NCBI GenBank assembly: GCA_022606425.2 | Contig: JAHDVF020000590.1 | Location: 496,001 to 560,000, forward strand | Reading direction: 5' to 3' | DNA from: Lepidostoma basale | Lineage: Eukaryota; Arthropoda; Insecta; Trichoptera; Lepidostomatidae | DNA: 64,000 nucleotides | Part shown: positions 11,341 to 22,439 of the stretch, one piece after another | Layout: every line of letters begins with the position of its first letter | Numbering within the stretch: the stretch's first letter is position 1 | Translations under genes and position numbers: made by a program | The notes under the pieces: model-generated | The model's database searches: none | The model's input: only the letters and a program-made list of their open reading frames with translations | Told to the model about the DNA's origin: nothing

Positions 11341-12848
11341 TCTATTGTACATAATTCTTGAACATTTATGCATGTCTATTCCAAAGTAGAAGAAGGTGTT
11401 GGTCCACCAGAGAAATAACGTACCGCACAAAAACGATTTTAAAATATAAAGCATTGATTTTGTTTATTTTTGCAGTTAAACTATTCAAGACGAGATCAGC
11501 ATTAATCAGCTTTGAGTATTAAATTTGTTATGTACAGTATGTCACAATATGATAAAGCCCAATATTGCTGGCCAAATAATGGGAGGTATATTTTGGTTAA
11601 ATCATGTTTATTTTGGCAAAAACTCTCTTACACATGACTGCATTTCATATTGGAGACGCGCTGGGATTTAGGCAGACCATTTTTTATAAAAAAATTCTCT
11701 ACGTCTCCATCGAAGGATGGAAACGATATATGGTAGAAAAAAGGCACATCATAACAAAATGTGTACTCGAAGTATCAGCAATGATATTTAATAATGAAGT
11801 CCTGTTAAAACTTTTTTATTCTAATGTATAGATTACACGCAACATAAATCTTGAATGGTTTGAACCCAATATGTTCGTTCATTTGAAGGACTTCTCCATA
11901 TTACGTATACTCAAAGGGTCCTGTGAACATCACTCATATTCTCGGGGGACTAAATATAATTGTATTTTCTTCGGATACGCTTTAAATGGGGTTCAGGAAA
12001 TTATATAATAATACAAGCACATTTAATCCTTGCAGGCGACCATTATGAGCACGAATGCACTTAGGCTGGTACTTGTACCGACGGATCACAATATTGGATT
12101 ACGTACTTGGCTCAAGACAATTGGAAGGGACGTCGTTTCATTTACTTTGCACGTGTGCGCCCGGCATTATACAATGAAGATGCACGGCGCGGCGTGCACT
12201 CGTAATCAAATTATGAACTCGGCGGATTCAACACGCGAGATTTATGGACAAACCGAAAGTTTCATATTTCATTCAATAAATAATATTTTTTATGAGATAA
12301 ACAAATTTTATAACATTATAATAAAAAAACAACTGCTATCAAAGTCGTGCTTTATTTTGATTTATAATTATGTTTGATTAATTTAGATACATTTGTTATA
12401 AATATTCCGTATTTAATATATCCCCTCATTTTCTGATTTTAATTTCGTACTGTTATTTTTAGATTATTTATTCGTTTGAATATTCTCAGACACTCGTAAG
12501 ACTCCTCCTAGTCTCCATATTATGATAGTGTTACAGAACTCTAGTAAAAAGAAATTTTAAACAGTAATGCTTTCAGCTTATTAAAATTAAAATCAGTATT
12601 TATTTGTATATTTTATAATAGTTGTTAGGTCTTAACGTAAATAATATGAGTAGGTACTCTATGCCTAGTTTACCATATAAATAATTATACATCATTTATT
12701 AGGTGAGTATAATTTAATTTTTGAAGGCCTTTGGCATAAGATTAATAAACCAACGGTCGGTTGTATCGTGGACCGCGATCCGTGGCGCGAGTCAGTGGTG
12801 GCAAGCCAACACGTGTAATACTATTATAGTAGACTAGCGGGATAGCGA
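11341..12848. other. No recognised feature
   Basis: A 115-codon frame at 12030-12377 has a plausible start but no recognised domain, and its last third is encoded by plain A+T-rich sequence. I do not call it a gene. CGTGGACCGCGATCCGTGG at about 12767-12785 forms a short G+C-rich inverted repeat. Confidence 0.3.
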
Positions 12849-12849
12849 A

Positions 12850-12960
12850 ACAATAACCATAATATGATAACTTTTAATGCGCCGTTTTCGTGATGCAATT
12901 ACCCCAAGGATGTATTTAGACGTGTTTTAAATCTAAAAAATTAACACCGCACCTGATATT
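12850..12960 (-). mobile_element. Family B LINE 3' end
   Basis: Minus strand: TTTAAAACACGTCTAAAT, GGGG, GGCGCATTAAAAG. Same 3' end as at 5180-5320 and 22785-22870, without an ATT tail. Confidence 0.65.
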
Positions 12961-12965
12961 CGCGA

Positions 12966-13000
12966 TCATACGAAAACATACGTTTTCATTCGTATTAATT
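12966..13000 (+). mobile_element. Foldback-element arm sequence upstream of a LINE frame
   Basis: GAAAACATACGTTTTCATTC followed by GTATTAATTA is the outer part of the right arm of the UUGAUAA-type foldback elements (compare 15652-15685 and 52140-52160). Here it runs directly into a LINE reading frame, while in the foldback elements it runs straight into the TTCAATATGGAG 3' flank. Confidence 0.65.
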
Positions 13001-13545
13001 ATGTATGATGTACGAAGCGTATGTTAAAAGCCGACTGACATATATGATTTCCTTAAGGGGGACAGGAAACCAAAAGGACATCTCCAGACTCCAAAGACAA
13101 CAAAATAAAATAATAAAATTAGCATATAACATTAACTACCTTTCCCTAACCATACAAGTTTACAGACAAACTAAACAAATGGACATATAAAACCTGACCA
13201 AATATGAGACCTTAAAAATTGTACACAGAATGACCATGGAAAAGACAACAGACAGCATTTACAAACTTACTAAAAATTCAGACATACACAGACACCGGAC
13301 CAGGAACTGCGACAGATACCACCTACCGATTGCACGAACTAAGACAGGACAATCAAGGATATTGAACAATAGACTGAAACTTTACAAAGAACTACCAAAA
13401 GACACAAGGAGACTCATTACAACTCAATATAAAATATATCTGAAACAGTATCCATATAACCCAATTGGGTTTAAAAAAAGAATTATTCAATATGGAGTTT
13501 TACACTATTGTTCACGAAACGTTATTTTTATACGTTAACTTTAGT
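13001..13545 (+). mobile_element. Jockey/CR1-type LINE ORF2 C-terminus and 3' end
   Basis: Two in-frame blocks separated by one stop near 13188: MMYEAYVKSRLTYMISLRG..DISRLQRQQNKIIKLAYN, then NLTKYETLKIVHRM...HHLP-type region ...NNRLKLYKELPKDTRR. The SRLTY...LQRQQNKIIK arrangement is the usual post-RT segment of Jockey/CR1-group elements. The reverse transcriptase core is missing. The 3' flank is ATTCAATATGGAGTTTTACA, also found bordering the foldback elements. It is a dead fragment and the exact clade is uncertain. Confidence 0.75.
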
Positions 13546-13730
13546 ATATGCATATAATTTATATTAAGAGTATCCGTGGAAAGGAACGAATGCAAATGGA
13601 GTAGGATATGTTCTCTGTATTATCAGAAGTGCAGAGCAACCCTGCTTAATCCTGAAAAATATTAGTATCATTTTGATAATAAGGATATGAATTATTTCTA
13701 CAATTGCCATTTTATAAATGTTATGTAATA
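13546..13730. other. Short spacer
   Basis: No feature recognised between the LINE 3' end and the next foldback element. Confidence 0.3.
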
Positions 13731-14006
13731 AATATAATTACACTTAGAATTACACTTTATTTCACTAAACACAGACATGTTTCGGTTATAAGAAATGCTT
13801 TATCAATGTACACAATTTTAACAATAAAATAAAACATATTGATCACTTATATACTAAAAAGGGTGGAATCATGTATAAAGGAGGGGGTATAATTAGGATT
13901 GAGGAGAGGGAAAATGTAACGGGAACATTTCGAAAAGTTATGTTATAACTGAAACATATCTGTGTTATGTGAAATAAAGTGCTGTAATACTAAGTGTAAT
14001 TATATT
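13731..14006. mobile_element. Foldback element, second family, with hammerhead-like cores
   Basis: Outer arms AATATAATTACACTTA and TAAGTGTAATTATATT are complementary, with an A+T-rich loop between them. On the minus strand the left arm has UUGAUAA (13806 to 13800), GAAAC (13783 to 13779), AU, GUC (13776 to 13774). Flanking words ACA and UGU, plus two wobble pairs, can form helix I. Its helix II is broken. The right arm keeps a perfect helix II (AGUUAU/AUAACU) followed by GAAACAU, but its 5' core has decayed. Confidence 0.65.
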
Positions 14007-14815
14007 AATTTTAATATGAATCCATAACACAAAGTGAAGGCGAATATAGTTGAAAAAAGTTATGGAAATTTAAATATTATTTAATTATAGCATATAAGAA
14101 AAAATACGTTCATTTGATTCGTGGGCATTATTTTTTCATTTACTTAATTCTTATGGTAAATTAAAAGAAAAAAATATCTTTCTTGTCCATTTGTAAATAA
14201 ATGTTTATAACACAATCATTTTGAAAGTAAGAAACTTTTATCAAACAAAAATCTCACAGTCGACCACTGCCGCTCGGTTGTATAAGGCTTGATCAAAAAA
14301 TTAATCGCAACCGAAACTTTAATCGTCCTGTTCTGAGAATTAAAACTAATTTCGTCTTCCAGGAAGAAAAAAAACATAATGGACCACATTCGGCTACCGG
14401 GCTTAACGTGGCCACAGGTTCCGAGGGAACTTGCGTATGCGTTGGTACTAGTAACACTCACTCGACGCGGATATGTGCAGTCTCACGATTTGAATACAAT
14501 TTCATTCGTGTATTAATACACTCATACACGTGTAAACGTATCCTTGTGTAAGATGGGACGTACGTAGTTATATGTACATATGTACAGAGGCTGTTAGTCG
14601 TGAAGATTATTTATATTTTGTTGGTATGAATATTTATGGTTATCAATCAATTTCAAATAACCAAATTTAGAAAACAAGTTAGTGAGTTTGTTAACGCGTC
14701 GCTAATTCATAATAGCGAGACATATTATAACATGATGTATGCATGTTTTCGTCTTTTCATTTCAACACAAAAATATTTACGAAGAATTTTAAGAAATTCG
14801 TTTAATTAAAATGGT
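14007..14815. other. No recognised feature
   Basis: An 81-codon minus frame at 14216-14461 has no recognised domain. Moderately G+C-rich around 14380-14580. Confidence 0.3.
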
Positions 14816-14819
14816 GTTC

Positions 14820-14990
14820 ATCCACCATCCGTGTGATGTTCTAGGGGACAGAATGCTTGGTTTATTATCCAGGGGACTTGGTCCAAGCCTTGACTCGATT
14901 CCTTCATAATAATTTTGAGCTGTTTTGCACACATTGGATAATGTATAATAAGTTCTAATGTAATTTATATATTATAAATCCTTGTTTTTT
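14820..14990 (+). repeat. Interspersed repeat, possible tRNA-like SINE, copy 1
   Basis: Shares an ordered set of words with 27290-27450: GTGATxTxxxGG, ACAGAAxxCTTGG, ATCCAGGGGACTTGG, then CAAG, then a diverged body with ATAATAATTTT and TATAATAAxTTCTAAT. The GACTTGGGTTCAAG segment of the other copy resembles a Pol III B-box. Copy 1 lacks the intact B-box (GGTCCAAG). Family name unknown. Confidence 0.5.
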
Positions 14991-15427
14991 TATAGTTTTA
15001 ATATCAATGTGTTATTTAGCGACAGAGAACAATATTTGAAATTGGTAAAAACTTATTTTTACAATGTTAATATTCATCACAACTAGTCTACTCATCGTTT
15101 AAACGTGAAAAAAAAAAATTTAACGGAAGAGTCTGTACGCTTTGGGAGATACAAAATGTTTGAGGATTTTTTTATACATCGGTTGAATACTCATCTTTTG
15201 TTGATGTATTAATATTTACTGATAAAACAGCCATAGCTTTAATAAGTATCATTTTTATTGGGGCTTCAACATTCCATCATATTATTTTTCAATATACTAA
15301 ACAAGGCCCAAAGGATTTGTCAGATTTTATAATTGAGTAGTGCGGGAGGTAGAATTCATGGTGAATGTTCGTCGAAACAATAAAGTTGATTATAACGGCT
15401 GCGTTGAATCGTGCGTTGGAATAACTA
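14991..15427. other. No recognised feature
   Basis: A+T-rich; no gene or repeat recognised. Confidence 0.3.
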
Positions 15428-15725
15428 CGATTGTTTATTAAATAATTCATACCAATGGAAACGTCCGTTTTCTAGAAGTTTTATTATATTTTATGCGATT
15501 GACATGTTTCGCCTGTCTAAGGCATAATCAAATGTGAATGAATGAAATCATTGACATTTGTCAATGCTTTAGACAGGCGAAACATAAAACATATTAAAAA
15601 TTCACATAAAACATATTAAAAATTTCATTCACATAAAACATATTAAAAATTCTAGAAAACATACGTTTTCATCCGTATTAATTATTTAATATGGAGTTTA
15701 ACATCATTGTTCAAGAAACAATAAA
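15428..15725. mobile_element. UUGAUAA-type foldback element
   Basis: Left arm from ATTGTTTATTAAATAATTCA through TTCTAGAAG and GACATGTTTCGCC to the centre near 15535; right arm mirrors it and ends with TATTAATTATTTAATATGGA and ATTGTTCAAGAAACAATAA. The hammerhead-like words are decayed (left core UUGAUUA on the minus strand; right arm UUGUCAA). The right arm also holds a three-copy tandem repeat of ACATAAAACATATTAAAAAT (about 15584-15648) not present in sister copies. Confidence 0.7.
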
Positions 15726-16510
15726 TACGATTGTTGGCAACATTCGAAGAAAGGGATTTGTACGAGAACGTCAACTAACCTGCGATGTTGTGAATGGTGG
15801 AAATTGAGATGTTTTAGTTAAAAATGAAAAAGCGTTGAATATGGGCATCCCAGTTTGCTCGGAATTCTATCAAAGGCGTTAATGAAGCGGTTACCGGAGA
15901 TATGAGGACTCCTCTCGGTATGGGCATGACACGTTTTCAAAGTTTATTTATTTAGTTATATTCTCGGCTCGGCCCTGAGAAAAGGGATGTACTTCGGACG
16001 AGTGAGGCAAACACACCTTGCTTGTGTATACAAACATCAAATATATTCAACACTTCACTTTAATAATGCCGAAACGCGTGGTGTGCCTTTTTCAAATTCG
16101 CTGAAAAATAAGGATTTCATTTCGGTTTTATTTAACCTATTTGACCAAAGATAACATTCGATTTCATTCCTGAATTAGTAGTAACAAAATACCCTGATAT
16201 GCTCGACTCTTTTGGGTAAGTTTAAAATCGAAATGCGAAATCATTAAAATTAGCATGTTTAGTCAATACACGTACGAACACACGTAAGCTAATCAAGAAT
16301 GAAAAAAAATTGTCAACCATTAATGCATTTACGTATAGTTAACAAGCATCGTGCTGCGGATACCAATATGTAGAGTTACGAGTTTTTAAAACAATACTTT
16401 CTAAATATAATATTATGGTTATAACATATTTTACCAATTTTATAATACCCCGAAACCTGGTACAACACACGACAAAATAAAACATATTTATCCCGAATAT
16501 ACGAGTATGT
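15726..16510. other. No recognised feature
   Basis: Mixed sequence; TACGAGTA at 16500-16507. No gene or repeat recognised. Confidence 0.3.
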
Positions 16511-16512
16511 AC

Positions 16513-16875
16513 GGCTCGGTATTAAGGCTCGACACCAGAGAGCGCCAGCGTATATATCGGACCTCTGCGTGACACCCATGCCAACGGAAAGGCAACGTTC
16601 ACCCCGATCAGTAGAAACAAGTGCAAACAACATAGCAATTCCAGTCAGAGCCAATAAAGCATGTTTCTATGATCGTGCTTTCAGCATTGCGGGTCCGTTG
16701 ACGTCGAATAGCCTCCATGTTAGTATTAAGTATGAGGATAGTGACGTTAAATTTAGGAAACTTCTTAAGACTGCACTGTTCGGTCAGTCATTTCCTAGTG
16801 CACCCTTGGAGTAATTGATTTTAAAAAACGGCGCACTTAAAATATAAGTCATCAGAATAATAAATAAATAAAATG
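16513..16875 (+). mobile_element. Family B (CR1/L2-like) LINE C-terminus and 3' end
   Basis: The 81-codon frame at 16569-16814 reads ...SVETSANNIAIPVRANKACF, YDRAFSIAGP, LHVSI...FRKLLKTALFGQSF. It corresponds to the usual CR1/L2 C-terminal pattern of basic residues, FGDRAFS-APxLWNSLP, then FKKxLKTxLF. Here the tryptophan of the WNSL word is lost (SNSL). The 3' end has AACGGCGCACTTAAAATATA and AATAAATAAATAA. It is the same subfamily as 26600-27115 and 45080-45640. Confidence 0.85.
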
Positions 16876-17446
16876 TACATAATACATGTACTATGTATAT
16901 TCAATTCCTTATATGGCCAACTGTAAAAAAATATTTTGTGCACCTCTCTCAATTCTAATACTATTATAATTTTCTTAATTTTGTAAGAACCATTAGAGCG
17001 CAACTTATTAAATATAAACGTAAATGCATTAATTTTTAGTGAACTATTAAAGGATGCGAGATACATAAAAAATAACAAAATAATACAACATTAGCAACCT
17101 TTTTCAAAACGTAATTTTATTGAATATAAACCAAGTTATAAAACATGAAAATGAACAATTCTGTTAATGATCGCTTTCTCCCAATGTGTAATAATAAGAT
17201 GATATTTATGTTGGAGCTGGTTTTCAAAGTGTTGACTAAACCAACACGGTTAAAGTGGAAATAAAGAACAAAAACTTGTTTACAAGAGAAACACAAATCC
17301 TTCCTTGAATCCTGTGCATAGAAAATATTTATTAATATTATATTTTCAATCTCTAAACATTTTTACAGACGTATACAAAATCTTGTAATACCTATAACTT
17401 GTTAGTACACCATATTCTGCAATGATAACGTAAACTTGAAACTCAA
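16876..17446. other. No recognised feature
   Basis: An 85-codon minus frame overlaps the LINE 3' end and A+T-rich DNA and has no motif. Nothing else recognised. Confidence 0.3.
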
Positions 17447-17910
17447 TGATCAAATGCTATGTGTGGTCTGTTTTATTGTACGGGTGTGAAACTTGGACCC
17501 TAAAAGTTTACTCAATGAACAGACTGTAAGCATTTGAAATGTGGCTCCATCGCCGAATGCTCAGAGTTCCCTGGACAGACATGGTTACCAATACCGAAGT
17601 CCTGAGGCGAGCTAGAGTTAACAGGGAATTGTTATCAACTATCAAGGTTCGAAAGATCTCATATCTGGGTCATATACTGCGTGGGGAAAAGTACCACCTT
17701 CTCCAAATTATATTGGAGGGAAAAATTGAGGGACGCCGAGGGCCCGGAAGGAGACAAATGTCCTGGCTGCGAAACGTGAGGGAGTGGACCGGCATCCGAA
17801 GTGTTGAGGAGCTGTTCCGAGCGGCGCAGGATAGGAACATGTTCGCCGAGGTGATCGCCAACGTTGGGGGGACCCGACAGGGCACTTGATGAAGAAGAAG
17901 AAGAAGTACA
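17447..17910 (+). mobile_element. Family C LINE ORF2 C-terminus with (GAA)n tail
   Basis: The best preserved LINE tail of this family in the window. From 17450 the frame reads CYVWSVLLYGCETWTLKV, one stop at about 17529, then FEMWLHRRMLRVPWTDMVTN, TEVLRRAR, YLGHILRGEKY, LLQIILEGKIEGRRGPGRR, SWLRNVREWTG and a final VIANVGGTRQGT. This is the well-known post-RT region of endonuclease/reverse-transcriptase LINEs. The stop is followed by a GAA repeat (17889-17907). The catalytic RT core is absent and the insertion is 5'-truncated. Codons are otherwise open for 116 residues, so this copy may be relatively young. Confidence 0.9.
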
Positions 17911-18565
17911 CCATATAAAATAGTCAAAATATAAACAAGTCTTGTGTGGCACACACTGATTAATTGTTAAATTAAGTTAAAGCAGAAACTATTTTGGAAC
18001 ATGCTAATTGTACAAAATACGCTAGGTGTTATTAGTACAATATAACAAACAAAAAGAATGGTTATTTTACCCAATTATAGAGTAGATTTTTTCATGTACC
18101 CCGAATAAATAACACGAACGTGCTTCATTATATCACAACGAACATAACGCTTCAAAGCATCCAGTTAAATTATATATAAAACGCGTAGTTTAATTCAGTA
18201 ATTTGATATCGATAACCGAATCAGCAAAAAAATCGTATAGAATCACATATTTCGCATTTAATTCAGTTGGGAGCTCGGTGCTTGTGGACTGCATATAGAG
18301 TATCTGAAGCTTTTTAGTCCGGCTCGCATTATGGACTCGTGACACGGGGCATTCATTACTGACGATGGGAACAGAGTGAGGTTTCAATTTTCAATCAAAT
18401 TAGAAGAGAGTCGGAATATTTTTACTGGACACCGATACGGCGTCCTGCCGTGGAATGCTTTTTAGTTCAGGTTAGCAAAAGGACTCACATAATATATACT
18501 CACAATAGATATTGTTTACTCACAATAAGTCACAGCAAGGGCAGACACAGACAGGACCAAACAAG
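17911..18565. other. No recognised feature
   Basis: A+T-rich; short frames without motifs. Confidence 0.3.
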
Positions 18566-18569
18566 TTTT

Positions 18570-18840
18570 GAAGATTTCTGCGATGAAAACACTGAGCATG
18601 ATAGCAAGCAAGATACTCAGAGATCGCACGAGGAACACAGCATAAGAAAGATCTGTGGATATTATGATATGGAATAAACAGTGAAGGAGGGAAGGGTCAT
18701 GTCCATTTGGACACTAACAAACTCCCCTATATTGCACTACATAATCAGCCTCACGGCACTCGTCCTCGTGAAAGAACTCTTAAAAGATAGGAGGACAGTT
18801 GGGAATCCAGAGAAACAACCCTCTGGAGAATAGACATAAT
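18570..18840 (+). mobile_element. Family F LINE C-terminal remnant
   Basis: Reads MKTLSMIASKILRD near the start and, in a shifted frame, PYIALHNQPHGTRPRERTLK near the end. The same pieces occur on the minus strand at 1846-2140. The word AACTCTTAAAAGATAGGAGG corresponds to the GRPRKRW-type end of the family. Several frameshifts; inactive. Confidence 0.6.
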
Positions 18841-18933
18841 CATATAGGTTTCTATTAAACACTGTTATGTTCTAGAACAAATATGTCCATTTGTTTCCGA
18901 TAGTTACCTGTACCAAACCCTGGATCAATTGTT
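18841..18933. other. Short spacer
   Basis: No feature recognised. Confidence 0.2.
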
Positions 18934-19255
18934 CTACACTCTATCACGCAAAATTAACCTGTCCTTGATTATGCCATTAGGAAGAGCATTTTTAACATTG
19001 AATTGCATTTCTTCAGATAGGCACAATCGGGCAATGTTGATTAAGAAAAATTCAATCAGTAATTGATTAATTTGGTCATGCCATGTCTTCCTTGGCCTTC
19101 CTCGACTTCTTTTTCCATTCACACTACTTGTATATATATTTTTAACTATTCTTTCCTCATCCATTCGTTTCTTATGTCCAAACCATCTTCGTGACCCTTT
19201 ATTGATTTTATTTTCATTCGCCTTACATTCCTTTCTTACTTCATCAATCATCAGA
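18934..19255 (-). mobile_element. Family A LINE fragment with a non-LINE 3' continuation
   Basis: Minus frame of 105 codons. The first half reads EVRKECKANENKINKGSRRWFGHKKRM, SSVNGKRSRGRPRKTWHDQINQLL, a variant closest to the copies at 46205-46630 and 47382-47815. After INQLL (about 19065) the match to family A ends, and the remaining 40 residues come from unrelated sequence without a (TTAG)n tail. The junction suggests a later rearrangement or a 3' truncation rather than a normal insertion end. Confidence 0.8.
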
Positions 19256-19690
19256 TATTCTATAATACATTGTTTTTCCGAACATTCTTCTTAGTGACCT
19301 CAATTCTAAGGCATTTATCCTGCTTACAATCAATTAATTTATTAATGATTCTATTGTTGTCTAAAGTACATATGATTTATTTTTTATTTATTACTCGTAT
19401 TAGTATGAACACACTTTTGAAAACATTGATACTAAATAATAATTATTTTCTGCTTTCGGTGTCATGTCAGGTCCTCCATTTGCAACCTTGACTATTACTT
19501 GAGAGTAGGCGTCTCTGTCTCTGGGAGCTAGAAACAGCTCCTCCAGTCCCTTATGTTGTGGAGCCAGGAGATTTGCCTCCTACCAACACCTCATCGACTC
19601 TCTGTTTTGTCCTCTATGATTAGGTGTTATTACCTTAGTTACCATATTCTGTTACATTAACTCGGGTATATAAACGATCGGTATATAATC
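19256..19690. other. No recognised feature
   Basis: Contains a more G+C-rich patch at about 19510-19600 with no recognised motif. TACTCGTA at 19392-19399. Confidence 0.3.
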
Positions 19691-19694
19691 TTGA

Positions 19695-19835
19695 TTCTCG
19701 ACACATTTGATAATGCCTAAGAAAGGCGAAACATCATTCCATCTAAAATAAAACAAAACTTCTAGAAGACAGACGTTTTCATTCAGATTAACTATTCAAT
19801 ACGGAGTTTCACATTCTTCAATAAAAATTTTGTTA
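19695..19835 (+). mobile_element. UUGAUAA-type element, right half only
   Basis: A single arm: ACATTTGATAATGCC, loop, AAGGC, GAAACAUC, then TTCTAGAAGACAGACG, CATTCAGATTAA, TTCAATACGGAGTTTCACA. The UUGAUAA core is at 19707-19713 and GAAAC at 19728-19732. The GU of the cleavage triplet is missing. There is no left arm. Confidence 0.7.
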
Positions 19836-19995
19836 ATCAAAAAAAGAGATATGCAAAATAGTACATCGACTGTGGCTATATATCTTTTTAATACAAAATA
19901 GGTTTCTTAACATATTCGATAAATTAAGCGATGAAATGGTTGTACCGTACACTGCGTGATATCTTAAAGTCATTTTTAAATAAAAAAATAAAAAA
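19836..19995. other. Short spacer
   Basis: A+T-rich; no feature recognised. Confidence 0.2.
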
Positions 19996-20000
19996 ATGTA

Positions 20001-20228
20001 TTTATTGTTTCTTGAATAATGATGTAAAACTTCATATTAAATAATTAATACAAATGAAAACGTCAGTTTTCTAGATGTTTTCCTATATTTTATGGGAATG
20101 ACATGTTTCGCCCTTCCAAGACATTATCAAATGTCACATTTGATAATGCCTAATGGCGAAACATGTCATTCCCATAAAATATAATAAAACTTCTAGAAAA
20201 CTGACGTTTTCATTCGTATTAATGACTT
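20001..20228. mobile_element. UUGAUAA-type foldback element, well preserved
   Basis: Near-perfect inverted repeat about a centre at 20135. Right arm: UUGAUAA (20140-20146), extra U, GCC/GGC helix II, GAAAC (20158-20162), AU, GUC (20165-20167), then CCCATAAAATATAATAAAAC, TTCTAGAAAACTGACG, CATTCGTATTAAT. The left arm on the minus strand has UUGAUAA (20130 to 20124) and a fully pairable helix II, GUCUU/AGGGC with two G-U pairs. The left arm extends 40 bp further into the complement of the TATGGAGTTTCA flank. Confidence 0.8.
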
Positions 20229-20605
20229 AAATAAAAAATGTATTAGGCATGTTACACCAAGCTGGAAGTAATATGATAAATCGTTTACACTGTTAAATTA
20301 ATCCACTTATGATTATATACGTACTAAAATTTATTTATATACATCGCGAAACAATAGAAACGAGATAAACGAATATTTTTATCACTTTGACCCAATTTAA
20401 AATAACAATAAGAATGTTGCGTAATTTATGTTTTATCAACTTTAGTCATTACGATTGGAGATTATGAGACGTCTTTATATAATCATTATCTCCTTTACTT
20501 ATTATGTTTTTCTTAGTCTAATTCGCTAATTATTGTCAATACATTGTATACATCTAGATAATATGTAGAGTTGCACTGAAAATGTTGGGATTTAATCTCC
20601 GAACT
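20229..20605. other. No recognised feature
   Basis: A+T-rich; nothing recognised. Confidence 0.3.
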
Positions 20606-20609
20606 GGTA

Positions 20610-21235
20610 GTTTTCAGGAATCCCTATGTTTTGCGAATTCTGTATAACTCATTGGTCCGGAGCCGGCTCGAGTGTGGTTCGGTGATATGGAGTCCCCACG
20701 AGGCGAGATACTCGCTCATGTTAGAGAGGGTTCAGAAAAGATTTCTGAGATATCTTTACACGAAGGAGTTTAGTAGCTATCCGTGGCTTTATCCCATCTC
20801 ATTCCTATTGGGCATGCTGAGGACCAATAGTTTGCAGATAAGAAGAGATGGGTGCACATTTACCCATTACAGGGGATTCTTTGAGAATTCCGTCATATTG
20901 AGGACTATCTGTCTTTATGATCCCGATGGTTATATTCGACAGCGTCAGCATAGACTTTTTTTATGTCCCAACATGCAGAACCAACCTGCCTCTGGAGATG
21001 CCGGTGGAGAGAGCAATCAAACTGCTGAATATGCTTGTCTTTCATATTAGTGAAAGCACGTTTAGAAGACAAATACTCTGGACTTAATATTTTGTATTCC
21101 TAAAGTCGAACCATTTCTCATGCGTTCCTGGTATTATATATTTTATTTTTACCTGTTCTCAATAGATGCCTTAAATTATAATTGTTGTTTCTTATATCTT
21201 TTGAGAAAATAAACTGATTTGATTTGATAATATTT
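20610..21235 (+). mobile_element. Jockey-like LINE ORF2 C-terminus and 3' UTR
   Basis: The longest frame in the window (139 codons, 20631-21050). It starts RILYNSLVRSRLECGSVIWS, PHEARYSLMLERVQKRFLRY and WLYPISFLLGMLRTNSLQIR. This is the thumb/post-RT segment of Jockey-superfamily LINEs (SLVRSxLEYxSxVWSP...LExVQKRFLR). After about residue 75 the sequence departs from the usual downstream pattern, probably through frameshifts. The 3' UTR (21070-21235) has CTCATGCGTTCCTGG and ends in TGATTTGATTTGATA. A second 3' UTR copy is at 4128-4290. No RT catalytic residues are present. Confidence 0.85.
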
Positions 21236-22435
21236 AGAAAATTACATAAGTTTTATGAGTGTATATTTGTGAAAAAAAAACCAATAGGTTTCTAAGATAG
21301 TTATGACACATGAAATTAATAGAAGTGGTAGGACTCTTAGAAAACTGAAGTTAAAGTGGGAAAAAAGAAAAAAAATGGTCAATTAATCTGATTTTGACAG
21401 CTGCGAAATAAAATAAGAAATATTTGAAGCTTTTTTTTTAAATTAATGATTAATTTAATACAGTTTATCATCATCATAATTACCACTTGCGAAAAAAAAG
21501 CTTTTAAAATTAAAGTTTCATATTGCATTTCATATAAAAATTATTATTTCAGCAAGATTTATATCACCGTGACGAAGCTCGCTATTTAAACAAACAGTGC
21601 TAATATAAATCAAGCTTTATTTTGTTTCATCAGCTGAAACTTATTTTTTACGATATTTTTTGTCGGAAGCCTCACAGCTTTGCGCCGGATTCATGTTATA
21701 ATCCCGGCTCTCCGCTATATCATTACACTGCTATGGGGTAGGGAGATTAAGACTAATGATTTTCATCTTTCGCCGGGAGATGTCCAAGCTGGAAATGTGT
21801 TATCGATAAATCACTCCAGTTTATGGGATACCCCGAGTCGCTTCTTAAGAAACTTGTGTACTTTTCTAGGTAAAATATACCTGCTGCTCGTCCATTGTGC
21901 GCGTCCCTTGCCCGCGCAGATATTGCTGAATAGGTTCCCTCAAATACAATTTTTCAACTCTTAGACTCGCACGTCAAACTATTTATGCCCGAGGGTCCGT
22001 CCGTGCAATGACTGAATGTGCAATTACTGATTTTATTAATAGTCGTGAATCCCACATATTCTTCAGTAAAATGTTTGGTCCATGTCAACCGACAAACGAA
22101 CCACGGTACCATTACTTCGACTAGTCTTATTACATCCATGCTGATTGATGTTGTTTGCCGTAAATTAAAAATACATATTATTGTATAACCTTAGTTTTCC
22201 TAAAACGACAGCGTTTTTGACGATTCATATGTACATTTAGAGTCAACTCATCACGACCCGTGTTTCGAACTTTCGCTTCCCGAACGTGGCGCTCTTTCAA
22301 TTTTGAAAAAAATATTGACTATTGTAATGGAATTCATGCAAACATTCCAAAATAACAAGTAAACAAACAAACTAACAAACAAACTTAAATCTGCGTTCAA
22401 CTCATTTAAGGCATTCCAAAAAAGTCCCATATAAC
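21236..22435. other. Mostly unrecognised sequence
   Basis: At about 21554-21575, CCGTGACGAAGCTCGCT resembles the 5' half of the CUGACGA-type hammerhead arm, but no GAAAC half follows. The segment 21670-22130 is moderately G+C-rich, unlike any repeat here, with short frames lacking motifs. It may be unique, possibly regulatory, DNA. Confidence 0.3.
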
Positions 22436-22439
22436 ACAA

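Noticed and set aside
12030..12377. 115-codon frame
   Set aside because: No recognised domain; last third is translated A+T-rich filler.
15584..15648. Regular short repeats as a CRISPR array
   Set aside because: Three contiguous A+T-rich units without spacers, inside a foldback element, in a eukaryotic-type sequence.
17659..17954. Three minus-strand frames of 68-97 codons
   Set aside because: Antisense of the well-supported family C LINE frame at 17539-17889.
20001..20228. Foldback elements as ordinary DNA-transposon MITEs
   Set aside because: No TA or other short target duplication was found at their ends, homology reaches the palindrome centre instead of being confined to the tips, and single half-elements are common. 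A MITE origin is not fully excluded.
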